Positions 1-11,796 of a stretch of 64,000 nt of DNA are shown here, one piece after another. Positions within the stretch are counted from its first letter, which is position 1, and each line of letters begins with the position of its first letter. Made by a program: the position numbers and the translations under genes. Source of the stretch: Halictus rubicundus (lineage: Eukaryota; Arthropoda; Insecta; Hymenoptera; Halictidae); NCBI RefSeq assembly GCF_050948215.1, contig NC_135150.1, positions 17,587,943 to 17,651,942 on the forward strand. Reading direction: 5' to 3'. Under the pieces are notes generated by a model, which ran no database searches, was not told the DNA's origin, and saw only the letters and a program-made list of their open reading frames with translations.

Positions 1-93
1 TAAATGGAATGTCCAATTTTTTAGGCCCAATTTCGACAGATTGGCGTATTCTGAGTATAAAAGTACTAAAGCGTATTTGTCCTAAAACTTACC

Positions 94-418
94 GGGTGAA
101 TTTTCTTACGTACTTTGCTGAAGACAAATAAATTTATCACAGGGTGTAATTAATGGCAGCTGTTAAGAGTACATTGTATTTACGTAAAGCTTACCTTACT
201 AAATTTTGTGCAATTCGACTGACTCTATAAAGTAGAGTTGCCTTCCCCGAAGCTGATTGCTTTAGAGGGTTGTTTCACAGAAAATTAATAATTTCGCCAA
301 CTCCCGAGGGAGCACAGTAGAATTCTGCAAGCTTGACTACAATCTACAGATGGAAAGACTCGATCCCGAAAATATTCAATAGTCAAAACACAAAGTTGAA
401 AGATTTATTATCCGACTT
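94..418 (+). repeat. Dispersed repeat family K, copy 1 (cut by or near the window start)
   Basis: This segment aligns along its length with 40752-41640: shared blocks include TACTTTGCTGAAGAC, TGGCAGCTGTTA, GTGCAATTCGACTGACTCTA and CGCCAACTCCCGAGGGAGCA. Relative to copy 2 it lacks a 270-bp TTAA insertion, lacks about 260 bp between two CACAG/ATACAG motifs, and carries the segment 338-391 in the opposite orientation. No protein or terminal repeat identifies the superfamily. Confidence 0.75.
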
Positions 419-3265
419 CACGAACTTCCGAATGTACAGTAAAATTTTGCAAGTTTGAAGGCGAAGCAGCGCGCTCGCAAAGAAATTGTTCGCCGCACAA
501 AGAGTCATCCGCCGGTTTGTGTTCCGCGAAGCAAGTTCCGAGTTTCGCCGAGCGAGACCGTCGGAAATTTCCGCCGATCCGTAAAGTTCGTTTAAACAAT
601 CCAATATTTTATCATCTTCTGTCCACAGGACGTTCACTGTCTGACGTAACTGGCGGGCCGGGGCGAAAGTTTCGCTTGCCGAGGGCTACGTGCTGTAGGA
701 CAGGGTAGGGACTCTGTCTTTGTAAGCCGCGGAGGTCACGAACACCGTTTCCGAATAGAAACTATCCGAATACTCATTTGCGGGAGCTGCTATCCCCGGG
801 TCTCTGTGGGCTCTTCGTTGGCGGCCGAGCGAGAGTGATACGGCGCGCGCGGCGCCCGGGAAATGGTACCTCGATGCCCGATCGCGAGTCGGGATAACAC
901 GGGCCAAGTTTTGAGAAATGTTTGCCCGAAAGGAAAATATTTAACTAGGCGGCAGGGCGCCGGGCGCACCGGTCGAAAAACAGATTGTCTTCGCGTTCAG
1001 CCACCGTCGGATCGTCCGCGATAACATTTGCCCGTTCCAGTTGCCTCCGCTGCCATTTTCGCCAGCGAGCCGACCGTGCCGCCATTTCCTGTAGCGTCGG
1101 GGCCCGTCGAAAACACCATTGTTTTGCGGTTACTTTTCGTATTCAATTTTATTCCCCTGCGGACGAGCTCCTCTGCCAGCAAAAACATGATCGAGCAACG
1201 AGCATCGGGTAAATTTTCGTTCGATACATCATCTGTTCCTGAATTTAATCTTCATAGTCAGTTCCTCAGTGCGTGATCTTGTTGCATGAAGAAGCTTGAT
1301 CCGACCTGTACCATTCATTGAAAAACACTGTCGCTTCATGTGTCCTTTTCATACTTAATTTCAACCCTTTGCGGATGAAAGTCACCCCTGTAACGGTAGA
1401 AATATGATCGTCCTCGAATGACAGCAAATTAATTTTCTGTCGGTACATCTTTCTCTTCATTTAATATTTATACCCTGCTCTTGCACGCATAATCTTGTTT
1501 TATGAAAAAGAAAAAATACGTATGCGTCAATCTGGACTATCAAAATCCAATTTTGTCTATTTTCCGGCGAATTTTCAACAATTATTGAAATCACAGCAGA
1601 TTTTGGATGTTTGTGAAAAATGAAATAATTGAGACTCGTTTATCTATTGTCGCAGTCGCTGATAATAATTATAAAATGCACTGTATACAAATATCTGTGG
1701 ACACTGGTTCATTAAAATTTTATATGGGCAATTTTATATGCAAATGGATGAAATACGAAATCTTCCAACGAAGGAAACATGTAATGCCATCGGTACACAC
1801 CATTTGAGGAAGCAGTTTAAGTGTCCCATTATCCAGTCTGTTTATTTCGCGATTTGGACCGAAAACGAATGAAAAACAACGGCCGAGGACCGTCGATTGC
1901 CGAAAATGGTAATCGAGCCGAGGCTGCGAAGAAGTTGGCCGAAGTTTCAAGCGTTTCCGGGCCGCGTGAAGAGGGTTGCGTGACGATGTTAAAATATGCA
2001 AACTTGGCTCGTTCCTTTTTGCGCTGCGAGGTGAAAATTAGCAGCCGAAAGTTGCACGAGCGCCGAGTTTGCCGGTGCGTCCGGTAAGAAGCCCGTCGAA
2101 AAGGAAACGGGCAAGGATCTCTGGATCGGGCTCGAGTCGATCGAGAACGGGATTTCGACGCGAGAAACGACCCGGCCCGAGTCGGCCCGACGAGCCAGCG
2201 AGCATGCAAATCGAATTTTAAGCAAGCCGAACGCGCTGCTCGCAAATATTTGCGCGACAGCACATAAGTCGGTTGTTGCGCGAGTGCAATTTTCCGTCGC
2301 GGGTCCTCCGGGCTGGGAATGATCGCAGGACCTCGGATCTATTTATCACCGGACGATTTTGCCGAGGAGCGGTCTCGCGACCCGACGCAATTGGGAAATG
2401 AGCTGGGTTCCCGAGCGCGACGCCGCTCGCGGATAAAAGAAAGGATAACGGATAAGAATGGCCACCCTCGGCCATACCAGCTCCGGGAGCGAAACTTGAA
2501 AAGTCACATAAGATTCCACTCCGGGAAGTATCTTACTTTTTTATCACGCGATCGTTCCCCGGAGGGACGAACTTTCGACGATAAAGAAAAGCTCGGCACT
2601 TTCGATCGCGACTCGCGAAATTTGAGGGTCACTCTCGCGGGGAGCGCACCCCTATCGGACGCAAGGGGGTTGTCGAATCTACAACCGCGAGGGTGGAGGC
2701 TGCAGATGAAAAGTGGGAAACGTTTTAAAGGGATCGATGACTCTTTGAAATCCTTGCCTTCGCCGAAGCGGCGAGCTTCGCTCGCCCGAGAATGCGACAC
2801 TGTGCGACGTTGTATTTCCCCGGTAACGATTATGGTTACACGGGGTCTTAGGGCGAAAGTAATCCCGCAGAATGTGACTGGAGTGCGCCGGAGCGCCGGC
2901 GAGCGTCGCCGAGGGTACAGTCGGCAATCAACGCGGAACGGCGTTACGAAATAGTCACGCTACTTGCCGCCGGTAGTTTCCTGTAAACATACAAATCCAG
3001 TTATGGAAACTTCAATCAACTGTCACGCCCGTGCGCGCACCACTCGTTCGGAAACTGCTTCCGCGACGTCGTTAATAATTTAGCTTAACTAGTGTAGTAG
3101 GGGACACGTTGCGGGGCCAGATCGATCGGCGCCGGCTCCGCGTAAATGCACCGTTTGTGGCCACTTTCGACACTTTTCACGCTCCCAGCGCGGCCGTTTT
3201 CTAAATTATGCGACGAGGAAATCGTAAATCCGGCCAGATTGTAGCGTATCGTTTTAATGTACCTG
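419..3265. other. Intergenic, no gene seen
   Basis: No recognisable exon, RNA gene or repeat copy. The longest open frame (2319-2954, plus strand) is Arg/Ser-rich and low in sequence information, as expected from CG-rich intergenic DNA. A lone CACTGTG followed by CGACG at 2798-2809 resembles a Transib end but has no partner. Confidence 0.5.
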
Positions 3266-3591
3266 TTAACACATTCGCGATCGGCAAATTTTTTCCGTTT
3301 CGAATACTGTGTACCGGCGAAAATAATGAAACTCTGAAGCTGGTTGCCGCAAACTTGTATCGCCAAAGCAAGGATTACTTAATTTATGAAATTATTTAAT
3401 AATTTCAATTTAAATCCAACCCCATTAATGCGCCTAATGTTGCCGCATTCAGAAACAAAAATTGCAGGACGTGAATTCACGTCAATGGCAATCAAGAATA
3501 GAATTTTAAATGACGCGAATTCACGTCAGCGGCAATTAGGAATAGAATCTAAAACGACGTGAATTCACGTTAGCGGTCGCGAATGTGTTAA
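3266..3591. mobile_element. TTAA-flanked piggyBac-type MITE, family A
   Basis: The element is bounded by TTAA (3266-3269 and 3588-3591) with 15-19-bp terminal inverted repeats beginning TTAACACATTCGCGA. It has no coding capacity. Close to the right end are three palindromes, GACGTGAATTCACGTC or a one-base variant, at 3468-3483, 3512-3527 and 3556-3571. They are spaced 44 and 45 bp apart, and the last is centred 24 bp from the TTAA. The left end has no equivalent palindrome, so the ends are asymmetric as in piggyBac. Confidence 0.75.
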
Positions 3592-3834
3592 TTCTACGCG
3601 AAACGATTCTACGCGGCGAATCCTGTCTTCGCCTATAAAACAAAATGTAAAATTTGTTCTTTGGGCATGTCTAACTTCGGACACGATCGTTTTTTAAATT
3701 GCACGAGCAATAAAGAAACACCGTTACCTGTACACTTGTTCTAGACACAGGTACTGGTGTGAAAATATGAGTAAAAAGATATGAAAATTAGAAAACAGTG
3801 TGTACCATCCTTGTTTCCTTCAATCGTTCATAAC

Positions 3835-4032
3835 TAGACTGCGGATCTTTATGCAAAATAAAATTTGTATACGTCAATTGCAATCTATAGGAGCTAAGTC
3901 AAAATTTATTTTGCTCATTAATCATTTTTATATGTCAAAAGTTGTATATCGACACTGTTAAACCTTTCTAATCGTTTTACTGTTTTGAATTACACCTACT
4001 CATTTTTGTCATAAATGCATAAAATCCGTCTA
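3835..4032. mobile_element. TA-flanked MITE, family L (ACTGCGGATTTT ends), near-complete copy
   Basis: It begins TAGACTGCGGATCTTTATGC and ends with the complement of the same motif (CATAAATGCATAAAATCCG). The two inner flanks differ: AAATAAAATTTG at one end and TTTATGACAAAAATGAG at the other. Length is 198 bp. Other copies in the window are at 4071, 11797, 18006, 36371, 50357, 62881 and 63884. Confidence 0.7.
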
Positions 4033-4070
4033 TCCATAACTCACAGGTTCCTAAATAATAATCGAACAAA

Positions 4071-4243
4071 AGACTGCGGATTATATGCATTTATAGGAAA
4101 ATTGAGTTGGCGAAACGCAAATTACAAGAAACATTTGAATTTAATATTACTGGTACGTTATGTTACAACCTATTAAAATTAATCAGAGAAGAAATCAATT
4201 TTTATGTAACTAATCTTTCATGCAATTGACGCAAATACCCTTT
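4071..4243. mobile_element. MITE family L, decayed copy
   Basis: The left end AGACTGCGGATTATATGCAT and following TTTATAGGAAAATTGAG match family L. The right end is degraded (GCAATTGACGCAAATACC), so the boundary is approximate. Confidence 0.5.
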
Positions 4244-4349
4244 ATGGGGTGGTTACATTCTTTTGCAGCGTCATATGGGGTTCAAACAGCGCGCGGTCCG
4301 CTGCGAATCGTAGACTGTCGGGCAGCGTCGGAACCCGTCGTGTAGGTCA

Positions 4350-4528
4350 CCTTGAATTCTCGATATATGTCAACAATACGGGTTTTGCCAGCGTCCAGTA
4401 TCGTCCAGGAGGCATACCCGAGCTATGTTATGTTTCGCGAGGCTCCTTGAGCTTCGTGGCGGCAGTGGGGATAATTCCGCGACGTTTATCACCCAGGCCT
4501 TGGCGACATATACAGAAAAATTAGCGTA
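4350..4528. mobile_element. Pogo-like MITE, family H, copy 1
   Basis: Contains the family H terminal motif TTCTCGATATATGTC at the left, GGCGACATATACAGAAAAATTA at the right, and the internal block TGGGGATAATTCCGCGACG TTTATC. Terminal repeats are partly eroded. Confidence 0.65.
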
Positions 4529-5051
4529 TTTTGCTTTAAATTTACGAAATGCTCACCGTTTTACATTATTTTCATAGGTACAAAATTTTCTATCGCTACT
4601 TTATTTTCTTTGTTCTGCAATTTTATCTGAGAAGTATAAATAAATATCATCTCATAAGCTCGCGTCGCTTTATTCAAACATAACCTAGCAACAGATACAA
4701 CCAGAAACAGAAAGCGAGTAAATGTTCAGAACGACGAGGATTAAATGATGGGAAAGCGCTCGATCAAAAATTTTCGGGAAACAGGATAATCGCGAAGGTG
4801 TCCAGAACTGGTGCAGCAGCCGTATCCGATGCATCTGGCCTATCCGAGCAACGGTCTACGGCGGAACAAGGTTGGCACGCGTGAATACGCGATTCCCGCG
4901 GTGCATCGAGCCACTTTATTACGCTAATTGCGCGCGGCGCATCCATTTACCGAATTCCAAAGTAAGGGTTTTCGGCTCGTGCCCGGGCTGGCTGATCGCA
5001 GGAGTGTCGGGCCTCCGTTCATCCCCCGTGCACATCCCTCTATCCCTCTTT

Positions 5052-5088
<37 letters not shown>

Positions 5089-6352
5089 ATGTTTCCTCGT
5101 CGGTCCTCCGCGCGTTTTACATCCCCCATCCCCCGGTCGCACACCCCCGCCCATTTTCCTTTCGCTGCAACCGGGGCTTACTCGTACGCCGTGTAATTTC
5201 ACGCTTACGGGCATGCACGCGTTTTGCATACTGGCTGTCGCACGGCTGCACGCCCGCTGAAATACGACGGAGATCGAGCGTAGTTATGTCCCGCGCATAT
5301 GAGGCGCGAGCCAACTTCCACGGTTTACGCGCCTGCCCGCAATATGTCATCGGAGGGAACGGCCGGGGCCCCCGAAGCAGCGAAGTCGATGACTGCGTGC
5401 CAATTGGGAACCCTCGGTTCGTTACGGAACCGCTTGCGAGTAAAATTAACGCGCTTTGACCCCCTTCCCACACCTCCCCCACTTTTTTTTTTTTGTGGTA
5501 ATGTCCCTTCACGCCACAGCATTCTGTTGAACGAACCCACCCTCTTTATCATTAACACGCTTTATCCTCTCTTCCTTTTTTTTTTTGTTTTTGCCAACGG
5601 TCTTTGGCCAACTCTAATGCCTCGTTAAACGTAACGCACCCCCTTCACGAGACACGGACAAATTTCACAGAGCGAATTTCGAACCTCCTGCCAGAAAAAT
5701 TTCGCGTGTGCTCAACTCTTGCGGAGCTGAATTTACACGTTAATTGTCAGTCTAAGCAGCTACCAAAGTTCCAAGATATCTGATTAATTTTTTAATTGTG
5801 TCACTCCTTTTTTTTACTGTCTTATACTTCGTCGGTCCCAACGAAATTTTGATTTACAACCGTACGAATTATTGTCGAATGTAGTCAAAAAATTGTGTCA
5901 GTCATACACGATAAATTGATATATGTGACAATTAAAGTGGTAGCTGTCCAGATTCATGGGTATTTTCGTTCAGTGGAAGTCTGACAAATTATGATGTTTC
6001 GTAGTAAATCTTTGACTGAACGAAACGACGCTTAGTGTTTCAGCCTAACTCGCAAGAAACATTAACCGCCAGCTAACGCACTCGCCGTCGCAGGCAATCA
6101 AAGTGACACGCCACCCACCGACGCGCCCTCCCAAAAAATCATTCATCATCCGCCCGTGGTCTCCCTTTACTCTTGAGGAATCGTCTCGTCGCTGTTCCAA
6201 CGTCGACGAAAGTGTTAACAAGCCTGATTCCCCGTGTCTAGCACTTAAACTGTCATTTAACCCAGAGGTGACTCCGAGTCTCGTCGCAACTGACGCAGTC
6301 TCAAGGGCCGGTGTTTCGACTTCGCCTATTTCCGAGGCTTCCGTTCACGGCG
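4529..6352. other. Intergenic with a (CT)n tract
   Basis: A (CT)n microsatellite lies at about 5056-5092, and poly-T runs occur near 5484-5494 and 5577-5587. Open frames here are extended by the CT repeat and are not convincing. No other structure seen. Confidence 0.5.
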
Positions 6353-7024
6353 CACAGTGGCTGAAAATGCCATTTTCGCGCTCTAAAATAATAACTACTA
6401 AACCATTAGAGATAATTGAATGAAATTTAATAGGTAAAAGGGTAACATTTATAGCTTCAAATTGCAACAAACATCAATTTGAATTTACACGGTGTTTATT
6501 AATTGCACAGGTTTCAAACAAATTATAGAATAAGTGGAATTAATATACCTGTTCTTCTGCATTAATATTCCTGAAGTAAATCTGTAATTTCTGATAGATT
6601 TGTTGCAAGTTGTCGCAAATGAATTTTTCTGCATCGTTTAGTCAACAAATCGTAGTTTATCACAGTGTAGCCGTTGTTAGGTTCTATTAGGTTCCGGCTA
6701 ACATATGCATACTTAAAGTTCAAATTTAGGTGAAAAACTTGTGCTCACTTGAAAAAACTATAATTTTCAAGATGTAACAACAATAGCTTTCTTTTAAATT
6801 GCACTTGAATATTGGAAAAATCATGTGAAAGGAGACAATTTCAGGTTCTTAATTTTTTCCTCGTACTTTGCCGGTCTCCTGTGGGTCGTGGTGGAGGGAT
6901 AAAAATTTTTTTTCGGATTTGCTTCCTTTGGAATATTCTCAAAACATCCTCATCACTCATTCATTTAAAAACAAAAAGAAATTTTCCATTTTCGATCGCC
7001 GAAATCGCGTCTTCGCCCACTGTG
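6353..7024. mobile_element. Transib-type non-autonomous element J2
   Basis: The ends are CACAGTGG (6353) and its complement CCACTGTG-type end CCCACTGTG (to 7024). The flanking 5-mers are CGGCG (6348-6352) and CTGCG (7025-7029), one mismatch from a 5-bp target duplication. Transib elements are known for CACWRTG termini identical to the V(D)J signal heptamer and for 5-bp CGNCG-like duplications. No transposase remnant is recognisable inside. The right-hand boundary rests on the heptamer and TSD only. Confidence 0.6.
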
Positions 7025-8841
7025 CTGCGTAGGTAAGCGTGCATTTGCATGGGGATTTCAGCCCCCTTTCACCGTCAACATCCTCGTCAGCTAATTCACA
7101 CCTGGCTGCGGCGTGTCCGCGCGATCGAATCTCTCTCGGCCGCGCAGCCGCCGCGCCGGCTCCGGCGCTCTTCCGCTGATTCAGATGACTCTGATACGGC
7201 AAAACGAAGACTTTGAATGATAAACGGACGCGCGCCGGCCCGGCCGTACCGTATCCGGATTCCCGCGCACGTTTATTAGACGAGATTTATGCCGTTAAAG
7301 GCCCGGGAATTGGTAAACCGATCGCGAAACGGCATTCCCCGCGCTCGTTTCAATAGGCTCGCGCGAGGAAACCGCGGCTTCGGCTTTTTGCTCCTGGGCC
7401 GTGGACGTTCTTAATATTTTATGGGGCCCGCGTTGTCGCCTCTGCATTTACATCGAATACCATCGGGGCCCGGCGCGGGGCGGCGGTGCCGGGGAGGCCC
7501 GGGCCCCAACGAGAAAAACTCGGACGGCTAGATTTTTAATAGTCGCCGGCGTCGAACCCGCTGAATCCCGAACAATGTTATCGCGTTTCTCCCCGTGGGG
7601 CGAGGCCCCGGACAAAAAGGAGAAGGAGACCGCAGCAAACGTAAATTATAATATTCTGCTATGGAATGTTCCGCCCCTGGTCTCCGTGCAAGGTGCCGCA
7701 CCGTGGCGTATTAACAGGTATTTTTTAAGCATTGTTTAACTTGGGGATCTTCTTTTAAAAAATAATCCCGAGAGAAATCAGCGGGTTGCGTTGCTGAGGG
7801 TGACTGAGACCAAATTTGGAATAACGCACCCTTGCGGGGAAAAAATGGTACAACGTTGACTGTATCGCTTTCCTCCTAAGGGTGGACCATATTTTTGCTG
7901 GTATATGGGTGTCGCGTGCTCCGTGAAGCGTCGCTGTGGCCCCGCTAGGGCTGACAGCGTCGAGGCCACGCCCACTCAAGAGTCTCCGAACAAAGAGCCA
8001 GAGATAAATCAAGCTAAAGACACTCTTCCGATACGAAATCGAGGGTTCTTCAACACCCTTTGGTTCGTTGCTTCAGGAAGAAATTCAGTGCTCTTTAAGG
8101 AGGAGAATATGATGCCTTCACCTGAATTAGATTCATAGGTCCAGGCAGTTGTTGCAGGACATCAAAAGAATTATAGAAAAGTTCAGAGTTACTGTCACTA
8201 TCATCCCAAATTCGTCAGAATCACAAATGATGAAGCACTTAATCATGTACTATTCTAGCGCAAGTTATATGGCATCCGAAATTAATTTGTAATCTTCGTG
8301 AACTACACTTTCGGTTGTCGTTAGATATTTTTACATTGATAGCTGCGTCATTAAAGACTGCCTTTATACATATTTTGGCCTTTGTACACCATTGTAATTT
8401 ACGAATACAAGAATTAAATGATATATTGATATATTGATATCGAATTTATTGATATATGTATGTGCATAAAATGAATACTGTTCCGAGAACTATACTTTGT
8501 ACTATACTTATATTGTACATCCTGTGTAGATTAGATTGTTGTGCTCAGTGTACTTGGCGGTGACTTTGGCACCTGAGATGGAGCCGAGGTCTTCGTGTCC
8601 GCATACTAACTCCTGTGCGGTATATACCTGACATAAACAAACATAAGGGTTTCGAATAGGGCTTTCTCGCGTAGTTGTGTTTGTTGTGCTGTCGTAGTCA
8701 GTCGAAGTATGGCTTCCTGAGAGGGAGCATCATTGAATTACATCGTTGCCAATGCAATCTGCGTTTTTCTCTTTCATTATCTGCTTCCTATAGCCAATAT
8801 TTTGTCATATTGTTTACCTTTGTGTATATGTAATGTAAGTG
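7025..8841. other. Intergenic, CG-rich in its first 500 bp
   Basis: About 7070-7540 is CG-rich with several CCGG/CGCG clusters. No exon, RNA gene or complete repeat was recognised. The motif GAGGCCACGCCCACTC at about 7964 recurs in the tandem duplication at 8842-9270. Confidence 0.45.
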
Positions 8842-9270
8842 TGCAATATGTAATATAATAATAAATCTCACGTGTGATTTCTAACAAAAAAAAATTCAGA
8901 GTTGAAATTATGTTCTTCAGAGTTAAATTGTTATGGTACATAGGGTCCAGGCTGAACGAAGGCATTTATGGGACACCGAGCTGGACCACCCAAAGCCGAG
9001 AGCAACGAAGCCACGCCCACTCGAGACAAAGCGTGCATTCTTTTATATCTGCGTGACATTCTTTTATATCTGTACTATTTTGCAATATGTAATATAATAA
9101 TAAATCTCACGTGTGATTTCTAACAAAAAAAAATACAGAGTTGAAATTATGTTCTTCAGAGTTAAATTGTTATGGTACATAGGGTCCAGGCTGAACGAAG
9201 GCATTTATGGGACACCGAGCTGGACCACCCAAAGCCGAGAGCAACGAAGCCACGCCCACTCGAGACACTG
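8842..9270. repeat. Recent two-copy tandem duplication, 240-bp period
   Basis: About 188 bp starting GCAATATGTAATATAATAAT at 8842 is repeated at 9082 with only one or two differences, ending in CCACGCCCACTCGAGACA in both copies. The spacer between them contains a smaller repeat, CATTCTTTTATATCTG, twice (about 9035-9073). The complement of the unit begins TGTTAGAAATCAC, which resembles an LTR start, but no LTR pair or retroelement gene is visible. Confidence 0.8.
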
Positions 9271-9845
9271 CACGCCGACACAAGATGGCAGGTCGCCTTT
9301 TTATCAATTTCGGCGTTTGAGTACGCTCGTGGAGCAGATCAAGAGAGGAAGAAAAAACGGAGGAGGCGACGCGTCAATTAAGCGTCGTTTTATCACCGGG
9401 TCGAGTTTTCCATCAGCCAGCGAGCCCGGTAATTAATCGCGCGCGGGCTCGAACAACGTTTCCTATAATTTTATCATTACATCCGACCTAACGCGGGCAC
9501 GGGCACGGGCGCGCGAGACAGATTCGACGGTAATAATTAAAATCTTTCGGTTCAGTGGGCCGTGCGCGCGCGCGCGCGCGCGTTTCACTCCCGCGAGGAC
9601 GGAGGCAAAAAGTTGGTCGACACTTCTGGGAAACCCGGTGAAATTCTGTAATGCTCGTCGCCCGGCTTTTTCACGACACGATTTCCTGCCGGACGCCCCG
9701 CCGCGCTGAAATCGAATCGCCGCGGAATCGGCTCGCCGTTCCCATCGATTAGGTCGCATTCTCGACTCTTTCCGGCGACCCTTTACGGGATCGTTCTGTC
9801 CCTTTGGGATGATAGAAATAAAAATGTTATCGAACACCGCAATTA
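9271..9845. other. Intergenic with a (GC)n tract
   Basis: A pure GC-dinucleotide run lies at 9564-9582, next to short GGGCAC repeats at about 9493. Nothing else recognised. Confidence 0.5.
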
Positions 9846-10155
9846 TTAGGGGGGCCCATAAGTAATCACTTATTTTGAAATCTAACACAAAGTTTGTAGT
9901 AAATTCAAGTTTTTATTTCTGACTACATTATATAATCTGCATCATTATCAAGGACAGTTCGCCATCTTTCCTGCAAATTTTCAATCCCCCTCTTATAGAA
10001 ATCCAGGGTTCGTGAAGCAAAATATGACTCAAGGTGCCTCCTTACATCTTCTACAGAAGTGAATGTTTTATGTAAAAGAATGCGTGTTTCCTCTTCAACA
10101 ATCGGTACGGAACTAAAGGAAAAACAAATTCTTTGCAATTAATTGATTACCCCTT
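9846..10155 (-). mobile_element. Internally deleted mariner element, copy 1
   Basis: The 3' end on the plus strand starts TTAGGGGGGCCCATAAGTAATCA; the 5' end (to about 10155) has CAATTGATTACC and has lost about 9 bp of the inverted repeat. It matches the mariner copies at 22112 and 51280. The 5' leader (CAAAGAATTTG...TTAGTTCCGTACC) is joined directly to the transposase C-terminus, so all catalytic sequence is missing. Confidence 0.8.
9923..10070 (-). pseudogene. Mariner transposase, C-terminal remnant
   Basis: The minus-strand frame encodes SVEDVRRHLESYFASRTLDF followed by YKRGIENLQERW and DNDADYI, the standard C-terminus of mariner transposases. The DNA upstream is element leader sequence, not transposase, so the D,D34D catalytic core has been deleted. 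It cannot encode a working transposase. Confidence 0.85.
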
Positions 10156-10237
10156 ATATTACCGAATAATACCGTGCCGCTTGTGAAAACGGTAGAGAGC
10201 GATTTTCGAATGATTAAAGGCTCCGAACGATGCGTTT

Positions 10238-10440
10238 TATCTTGATGAAATAACTCGAATAAAACGAACTCCATTTTAAAGTCCACATCGTGCTCGATAA
10301 ATGCACTAATTCTTAAAAAGACGTATTTCATCCCGGTGAAATAGACATTTTTTCGGATTAGGGCATTCATCGAACACGATGTGGTCTTTAAAGGAAAATT
10401 CATTTCGTTCAAGCTAATAGATCTGCAAAATGTTTCATGC
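10238..10440. repeat. Imperfect inverted repeat (hairpin), unclassified
   Basis: The left arm (about 10250-10310) contains TTTTAAAGTCCACATCGTGC then TCGATAAATGC; the right arm (about 10360-10430) is its approximate complement, GCATTCATCGAACACGATGT then GGTCTTTAAAGG. Arms are about 60 bp with a loop of about 50 bp. Possibly a small foldback MITE; no target duplication was found. Confidence 0.55.
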
Positions 10441-11796
10441 TCCTGTATGAAATGTTTAATAAAGCTGCCGTTCATCGAGTTTCATTTCACTGTACCCATT
10501 TTGCTGGTATTTTCAAAAAATGTCTGACTATACTATCGTTGATGTAATAATAACGATAATATTTGTTTACGTTTGTTAATCCTTCACGGATGATAATTTT
10601 GTATGACAATATTCTCTTATGTTTTTTCCCCCGGATATTTAATAACCAACAAATTTCATGTATACGACAAAATTATGTCCGACAACAAGAATGGTTGATC
10701 AAAATTTTCTGTGTCAATTGCAGGAGGCAGGAGCTGCACAGAAATTGAATTCTACTAATTGTTTGAAAATCGTGCAATATTCTTGAATTTTTCTGGTATA
10801 TTTACTGTTTCACTTCTTCTTCTATATCCATTTCTGTCTTACTTTCATAAAATCCACCATCTATTGATAGGTAGTACAAAAACAGTAAGAAGAGCGCGCT
10901 TTTTATTGGCCGTCCGATGAATGCACATCCCCAGTAGGGAGCCCCGGTTCTCTCACTTATCGGACAAGCGCTCGAATAAAATTTCAATTAAACGTCCGAA
11001 TATTTATCGAGAAAAGGGGTGTCTTAACGAGAGAATACACATGTTCCCCGGGCATGGTGCGCGGCCAATCGGCGCGTGTAATCTTGACAAGGCCAGGTGC
11101 GTCGTTAGACGTCAAAAGCATTGAAATGCAGGCGGGCAGTGCGTCGCTGATGAATGCACGGACGCGTCGCTTTGAAGCGTCGCGTCCAGCATCGGGAAAT
11201 CAATTTCGAGGATCCGGGGTTGGGATCGATCGACGCGTCGCGATCGAAATAAAAAGGAGTGTGCCGGGAAAAAGTTTCGGTGGTAGTTTCCGACCACGAA
11301 GCGGACACCGAAAGACACCGCGGACGATCAGATACGCGGAACGAAAGCTTCCGTCCCGGAGAAAAATTACAAGCCACCGGTGGCCGGGCGTGAAAAAGAT
11401 GAATCGCGCGCAGGAGCCGGTGTTTTACATGCGATGCGCCGATAGACCGCATCCACGGAGGAAATAACTCCGGTATATGGGCGTCGATAAAAGTTCCGTG
11501 GCGAGCATGCTAATGCATTACAAATACGCTCACAATACGAGCCGAGGGCGTTCAGCGGCGGCGCGCATAACGAAACCATAAAGACGGATCACCGTGCCGC
11601 GATAAAAAAAAGGAACGCGCTTGAAATTAAGATCCTGACGCCGCTGCGGAATGGCCGACGGATCCAACTTCCGGTGTTCCGTCACGTTCGCAGTTATTCC
11701 TTTTTTCATTTCTTTGTCGACGTAAGACAATACCCGCTACTCTGGAACTCGTCGCGTTAAAGAATAACAGCCGTTGCATGGATTAGCGATGCTGAT
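10441..11796. other. Intergenic, nothing recognised
   Basis: The CG-rich stretch 11040-11460 has overlapping open frames on both strands but no recognisable protein, splice structure or repeat. Confidence 0.45.

Noticed and set aside
2798..2809. CACTGTG followed by CGACG, a possible Transib right end
   Set aside because: No CACAGTG partner with matching flank within about 1 kb upstream; probably chance.
2319..2954. 211-codon open frame on the plus strand
   Set aside because: Arg/Ser-rich, no domain, no splice context, and overlapped by open frames of similar quality on the other strand; typical of CG-rich non-coding insect DNA.
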